NCBI RefSeq assembly: GCF_004117055.1
Contig: NZ_CP026363.1
Location: forward strand, 1,975,501 to 2,039,500
Direction of reading: 5' to 3'
DNA length: 64,000 bases
Origin: Brevibacillus agri
GTDB lineage: Bacteria > Bacillota > Bacilli > Brevibacillales > Brevibacillaceae
This document shows, in pieces, positions 60,497 through 64,000 of the stretch; position 1 is the stretch's first letter, and each line of letters starts with the position of its first letter. The notes below the pieces were generated by a model. It was not told where the DNA came from. It was given only the letters and a program-made list of their open reading frames with translations, and made no database searches. The translations under genes and the position numbers were made by a program.

Positions 60497-61594
60497 ATGG
60501 CACACGACCAAATTGAAACCATGCGCAAGCAGATAGACGAAATCAATCTGCAAATCTTGGATTTAATCAACCAGCGGGCGACATTGGTGCAAGAGCTGGG
60601 CAAAGAAAAGGAAAAGCAGGGCAGCAGCCGCTTCGATCCTGAGCGCGAGCGCCAAATGCTCAACCTGATCGTGGAAAACAACAAAGGTCCGTTCAACGAC
60701 AGCACAGTCCGCCACCTGTTCAAGCAAATTTTCCAAGTATCTTTGGAACTGCAAAACGAAGACAAGAAAAAAGTACTGCTGGTCAGCCGCAAGAAAAAAG
60801 CGGAAGACACCGTGATTACGGTAAAAGGCGTCGAGTTCGGCGGAAAGAGTCCGATCCTGATCGCTGGCCCTTGCTCCGTAGAAAGCTACGAGCAAGTGAG
60901 AGCTGTCGCGGAGAACCACGCGAAGCGCGGTCTGAGAACATTGCGCGGCGGCGCATACAAGCCTCGTACGTCTCCATACGACTTCCAAGGTCTTGGCGTA
61001 GAAGGTTTGAAAATCTTGAAGCGCATCGGGGACGAGTTCAACCTCGTAACCATCAGCGAAATCGTGACGCCTGCCGATCTGGAAATGGCTGCCGAGTACA
61101 TCGACGTCATCCAAATCGGTGCGCGCAACATGCAAAACTTCGAATTGCTGAAAGCAGCGGGCCGCGTGAACAAGCCTATCCTGCTCAAGCGCGGCTTGGC
61201 GGCAACGATCGAGGAATTCATCTACGCAGCCGAGTACATCGTCTCCGAAGGCAATGCGCAAGTGATGTTGTGTGAGCGCGGTATCCGCACTTACGAAAAA
61301 GCGACGCGCAACACGCTCGACATCTCGGCTGTGCCGCTGCTCAAGCAGGAAACGCACTTGCCAGTATTCGTCGATGTGACACACTCCACTGGCCGCCGCG
61401 ACCTGTTGCTGCCTTGCGCCAAAGCAGGATTTGCAATCGGCTCCGACGGCGTCATGGTCGAGGTTCACCCGGACCCTGACGTAGCGCTGTCCGATGCGAA
61501 GCAACAGCTCAACATTCCTCAATTCAACGAGTTCGTGGACGAATTGCTCGCTTCCGGCCTGTACAAAGGCGAAGTCGTAGCTGCAAGAGGATAA
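60497..61594 (+). CDS. aroA: Bifunctional chorismate mutase/DAHP synthase
   Basis: A 365-residue fusion like B. subtilis AroA (not the EPSP synthase that shares the symbol). Residues ~1-85 are an AroQ chorismate mutase ([20 protein letters not shown]). The rest is a DAHP synthase of the KDO8P-like class ([47 protein letters not shown]). It condenses PEP and erythrose-4-phosphate for aromatic synthesis, with feedback through the mutase domain by prephenate/chorismate. GGAGAG and GTGGAG elements precede the ATG. Followed by a strong terminator. Confidence 0.96.
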   Translation: MAHDQIETMRKQIDEINLQILDLINQRATLVQELGKEKEKQGSSRFDPERERQMLNLIVENNKGPFNDSTVRHLFKQIFQVSLELQNEDKKKVLLVSRKKKAEDTVITVKGVEFGGKSPILIAGPCSVESYEQVRAVAENHAKRGLRTLRGGAYKPRTSPYDFQGLGVEGLKILKRIGDEFNLVTISEIVTPADLEMAAEYIDVIQIGARNMQNFELLKAAGRVNKPILLKRGLAATIEEFIYAAEYIVSEGNAQVMLCERGIRTYEKATRNTLDISAVPLLKQETHLPVFVDVTHSTGRRDLLLPCAKAGFAIGSDGVMVEVHPDPDVALSDAKQQLNIPQFNEFVDELLASGLYKGEVVAARG

Positions 61595-61619
61595 CGAAAC
61601 AGTTTGAAGTGAGTTTGCT

Positions 61620-61655
61620 GGCCCTTCCTGCGCGCGGGAAGGGCCTTTCTTATTT
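61620..61655 (+). terminator. Terminator of the DAHP synthase gene
   Basis: GGCCCTTCC/GGGAAGGGCC with TTTCTTATTT. Confidence 0.9.
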
Positions 61656-61723
61656 GACGAACCTTGGGCCGACCAAGTAAGCTAGGATTTAAGTGCTGAT
61701 ATCGGCAAAGGAGGCAATGCCAG

Positions 61724-62032
61724 ATGAATGATCGTGACCACTGCTGCTCGTCTGATCGCGCCACCGTGCGGCCTGATAAAATCAAATCGAATCTCGTCTC
61801 CCGGCTCAACCGGGTCGAGGGGCAAATTCGCGGGATACGCGGGATGGTGGAAAAGGACGTCTACTGCGACGACATTCTCAACCAGATCGCGGCTGTGCAG
61901 TCCGCCTTGAATGCCGTGGGCAAAATGCTGCTGGAAGGACACATGAAAAGCTGTGTCATCGAGCGCATCCAGCAAGGCGATAGCGAAGTAATTGACGAGC
62001 TTTTGAAAACGATGAACAAACTAATGAAATAA
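61724..62032 (+). CDS. csoR: CsoR-type copper-sensing repressor
   Basis: A 102-residue helical repressor of the CsoR/RcnR (DUF156) family. The copper-binding set C-H-C is present: Cys48 (DVYCDDIL), His73 and Cys77 (GHMKSCVIE), matching Cys45-His70-Cys74 of B. subtilis CsoR. The N-terminal CC pair (residues 7-8) is an addition. It usually represses copZA and releases DNA on Cu(I) binding; no copper pump is adjacent, so it acts in trans or on genes beyond this window. Confidence 0.9.
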   Translation: MNDRDHCCSSDRATVRPDKIKSNLVSRLNRVEGQIRGIRGMVEKDVYCDDILNQIAAVQSALNAVGKMLLEGHMKSCVIERIQQGDSEVIDELLKTMNKLMK

Positions 62033-62147
62033 CGGCGGAAAAGGCCGCAAAAACGATTGCATCGATATACGGCTTGTCGTATCATAGGTGCATATATTTA
62101 TGAAAATAACTATGAAAACCAATATATAGGGAAAGTGAGGGTGTGTG

Positions 62148-63158
62148 ATGCCGGTTACAATCTACGACGTGGCAAGAGAAGCGGGGGTTTCGATGGCGAC
62201 CGTCTCCCGTGTCGTCAACGGAAATCCGAACGTAAAGCCGTTGACCCGAAAAAAGGTACTGGCTGCAATTGAACGTCTGGGGTATCGACCCAATGCCGTT
62301 GCCCGCGGTCTCGCCAGCAAAAAAACAACAACCGTCGGTGTCATCATCCCGGATATCTCCAGTTTGTTTTTTTCCGAATTGGCGCGAGGGATTGAAGACA
62401 TTGCTACCATGTACAAGTACAACATTATCCTCTGCAACTCTGACCAGCGGATGGAAAAGGAGCTGCAGCTCATCAATACGCTGCTCGAAAAGCAGGTGGA
62501 CGGGCTGTTGTTCCTGGGAGCGGAGATCAAGGAGGACCATTTGCAGGCATTGACCAGCACGTCGGTGCCGACGGTTCTGGCTGCGACCCGCGATGCGGAC
62601 AACGTGCTGCCGTCGGTGAGCATCGACCACTTCCAGGCTGCCTACGACGCGACAGAAGCGCTTGTTTCTCGCGGCCACAAGCGGATCGCGATGATCGCGG
62701 GTCCGCCTAACGACCCGCTCAACGGCCTGATGCGCTACGAAGGGTACAAAAAGGCGCTGAAGGACGGCGGCATCGAGCTGGACGAGGAACTGGTGGCGAC
62801 AGGCAACTACTTCTACGAGTCAGGCTTGTCGACGACGAAGGCATTTCTTGCTCTGTCCGAGCCGCCAACGGCGATTTTCGCCGCCAACGACGAAATGGCG
62901 ATTGGCGCAATCCACGCCATCCAGGACTCCGGCCTGAACGTGCCGGGCGATATTGAAGTCATCGGCCACGACAACATCCGCCTCGTGGAAATGGTGCGTC
63001 CGCGCCTGACTTCCGTGGTGCAGCCAATGTACGATATCGGGGCCGTGGCGATGCGCCTGTTGACGAAGTACATGAACAACGAAAACGTGGAAGAGCACGT
63101 GGTGCTGCTGCCGCACCGGATCGAGTATCGGGAGAGCACGAAGCCACAGCAGGCGTAA
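62148..63158 (+). CDS. ccpA: Catabolite control protein A
   Basis: A 336-residue LacI/GalR-family regulator. The DNA-binding domain reads [20 protein letters not shown] with the hinge helix [10 protein letters not shown], and the core begins [20 protein letters not shown]. The whole sequence is that of Bacillus-type CcpA, which binds cre sites with HPr-Ser46-P and coordinates carbon metabolism. ATG 62148 is preferred to the GTG one codon earlier. Histidine-use (hut) operons in this window's first part are typical CcpA targets. Confidence 0.95.
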   Translation: MPVTIYDVAREAGVSMATVSRVVNGNPNVKPLTRKKVLAAIERLGYRPNAVARGLASKKTTTVGVIIPDISSLFFSELARGIEDIATMYKYNIILCNSDQRMEKELQLINTLLEKQVDGLLFLGAEIKEDHLQALTSTSVPTVLAATRDADNVLPSVSIDHFQAAYDATEALVSRGHKRIAMIAGPPNDPLNGLMRYEGYKKALKDGGIELDEELVATGNYFYESGLSTTKAFLALSEPPTAIFAANDEMAIGAIHAIQDSGLNVPGDIEVIGHDNIRLVEMVRPRLTSVVQPMYDIGAVAMRLLTKYMNNENVEEHVVLLPHRIEYRESTKPQQA

Positions 63159-63193
63159 TCGTTCTGCGGATGGACAGCATAGGAGGATGGATG

Positions 63194-64000
63194 ATGCGGT
63201 ACGGAATTATCGGCGCCATGGATGAAGAAATTGCGCTGTACCTGGAAGCGATGGAACAGACGGCTACGACCGTCAAAGCCGGAGTGACCTACTATACGGG
63301 CAAGATGGAAGGAAAAGAAGTCGTGCTGTGCAAATCGGGCGTCGGCAAGGTCAACGCTGCGGTCACGACGCAAATCTTGATCGACCAGTTCCAGGTGGAA
63401 CGAGTCATTTTTACAGGGGTGGCCGGAGCGGTTCACCCGGAATTGAACATTGGTGATATCGTCGTCTCGACAGATTGCCTCCAGCACGATATCGACGTGA
63501 CGCCGCTCGGCTTTGCCCCAGGGCAAATTCCTTTTACCGAGCAGTGGACGTGGCAAGCCGACCAAGAGCTGATGCAGCAGGCGATCGAAGCGGGCAAGGA
63601 GTTGGAAGCAGGCGTCCAGGTCGTGAGCGGCCGTATTTTGTCCGGCGACCAGTTCGTGGCGAGCCGGGAAAAAGTGCAATGGCTGTATGAGCAGTTCGGC
63701 GCTCACTGCACAGAGATGGAAGGGGCCGCGGTCGGACAAGTATGTGCGATGAACGGCGTGCCGTTTGTCGTGGTGCGCTCCATGTCCGACAAGGCAGACG
63801 GCTCTGCGCACGTCAATTTTGTCGAGTTTACGAAGCTCGCCTCGCAGCGCTCGTACGCGATTGTCCGCAACATGCTGATCGCCTCCACAGGCGCGGCGCA
63901 ACCGGGAGTGATCGTCTACTCGACGAAAAACTGCGTCGATTGCGACATGGTCAAGCAATGGCTGACGGCAAAAGGCATTTCCTTCGAAGTGCGCGACGTC
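63194..64000 (+). CDS. mtnN: MTA/SAH nucleosidase fused to a glutaredoxin domain (runs off the window)
   Basis: ATG 63194 lies seven bases after AGGAGG; 269 codons remain open to the last base. Residues 1-~232 are a complete 5'-methylthioadenosine/S-adenosylhomocysteine nucleosidase: RYGIIGAMDEEIALYLEA, GVGKVNAAVTTQILID, the catalytic acid region CTEMEGAAVGQVC and SMSDKADGSAHVNF. After a short Ala/Pro linker a glutaredoxin-like domain begins (GVIVYSTKNCVDCDMVKQWL) with a CxxC motif. Fusion of the two is unusual. The nucleosidase usually recycles SAM by-products; a redox partner may sense or protect this step. The C-terminus is outside the window. Confidence 0.92.
   Translation, partial: MRYGIIGAMDEEIALYLEAMEQTATTVKAGVTYYTGKMEGKEVVLCKSGVGKVNAAVTTQILIDQFQVERVIFTGVAGAVHPELNIGDIVVSTDCLQHDIDVTPLGFAPGQIPFTEQWTWQADQELMQQAIEAGKELEAGVQVVSGRILSGDQFVASREKVQWLYEQFGAHCTEMEGAAVGQVCAMNGVPFVVVRSMSDKADGSAHVNFVEFTKLASQRSYAIVRNMLIASTGAAQPGVIVYSTKNCVDCDMVKQWLTAKGISFEVRDV

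Noticed and set aside
1-64000. tRNA, rRNA or replication origin
   Set aside because: No cloverleaf-like gene, rRNA segment or DnaA-box cluster was noticed on reading, but no dedicated search could be run.

Overview
The window looks like a chromosomal segment of a spore-forming, low-temperature-to-mesophilic Bacillota of the Brevibacillus/Paenibacillaceae type. The evidence is moderately GC-rich coding sequence, strong AGGAGG-type ribosome sites with many TTG/GTG starts, Bacillus-style regulators (CcpA, CsoR, PadR, HxlR, IclR), YheC/YheD spore-coat-type ATP-grasp proteins, the bacilliredoxin YtxJ, an S-box riboswitch and an encapsulin/IMEF iron store. The genus is an inference; no rRNA marker is present.

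Layout. 1-7 kb: the end of a sigma-54 activator, signal peptidase I, an AraC-type regulator and a hutUIG histidine-degradation operon. 7-14 kb: a 1,656-residue secreted repeat protein followed by three tandem tail-collar-type genes. 14-23.6 kb: small regulators and enzymes, a frameshifted YheC/D gene, a glycosyltransferase, a phosphodiesterase-like lipoprotein and an 84-residue deletion remnant of alanine racemase. 23.6-33.3 kb: a TetR gene with one half of a heterodimeric ABC exporter whose partner is truncated at an array of terminator-like repeats, then aconitase (minus strand), then a second exporter (BmrA-like) preceded by a coupled leader ORF and followed by its own two-component system. 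33.6-39.6 kb: molybdopterin genes (moeB-like, a MoaD-MoaE fusion, moaC), a small DNA-repair operon and an MFS transporter.

39.6-46.3 kb: a SAM-riboswitch-controlled MtnE-like aminotransferase, a Fur-box-controlled gene of unknown function, then a decayed locus: a LysR gene split by an IS200-type element, a collapsed binding-protein/permease/ATPase operon and a truncated phosphatase. 46.4-49.9 kb: a hydrolase, encapsulin and its IMEF cargo, divergent from a Fur-box-controlled DUF2325 gene. 49.9-54 kb: an HtrA-like protease gene split by a 3,357-bp element that carries a large serine recombinase, an HxlR regulator and a YheC/D gene. Precise excision between short imperfect repeats would restore a 241-codon protease with its catalytic triad. 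54-64 kb: PadR, an M29 aminopeptidase, small zinc-ribbon proteins, YtxJ, an FtsA-like protein with C-terminal repeats, DAHP synthase/chorismate mutase, CsoR, CcpA, and an MTA/SAH nucleosidase fused in frame to a glutaredoxin domain that runs off the window.

The most interesting candidates are the recombinase element in the split protease (possibly a developmentally excised, skin-like element), the nucleosidase-glutaredoxin fusion, the internal Gly-Gly MoaD-MoaE fusion, the mini alanine racemase, the leader ORF before bmrA and the three-collar cassette. Several broken genes have their frameshifts in homopolymers, so base-calling error must be excluded for those.
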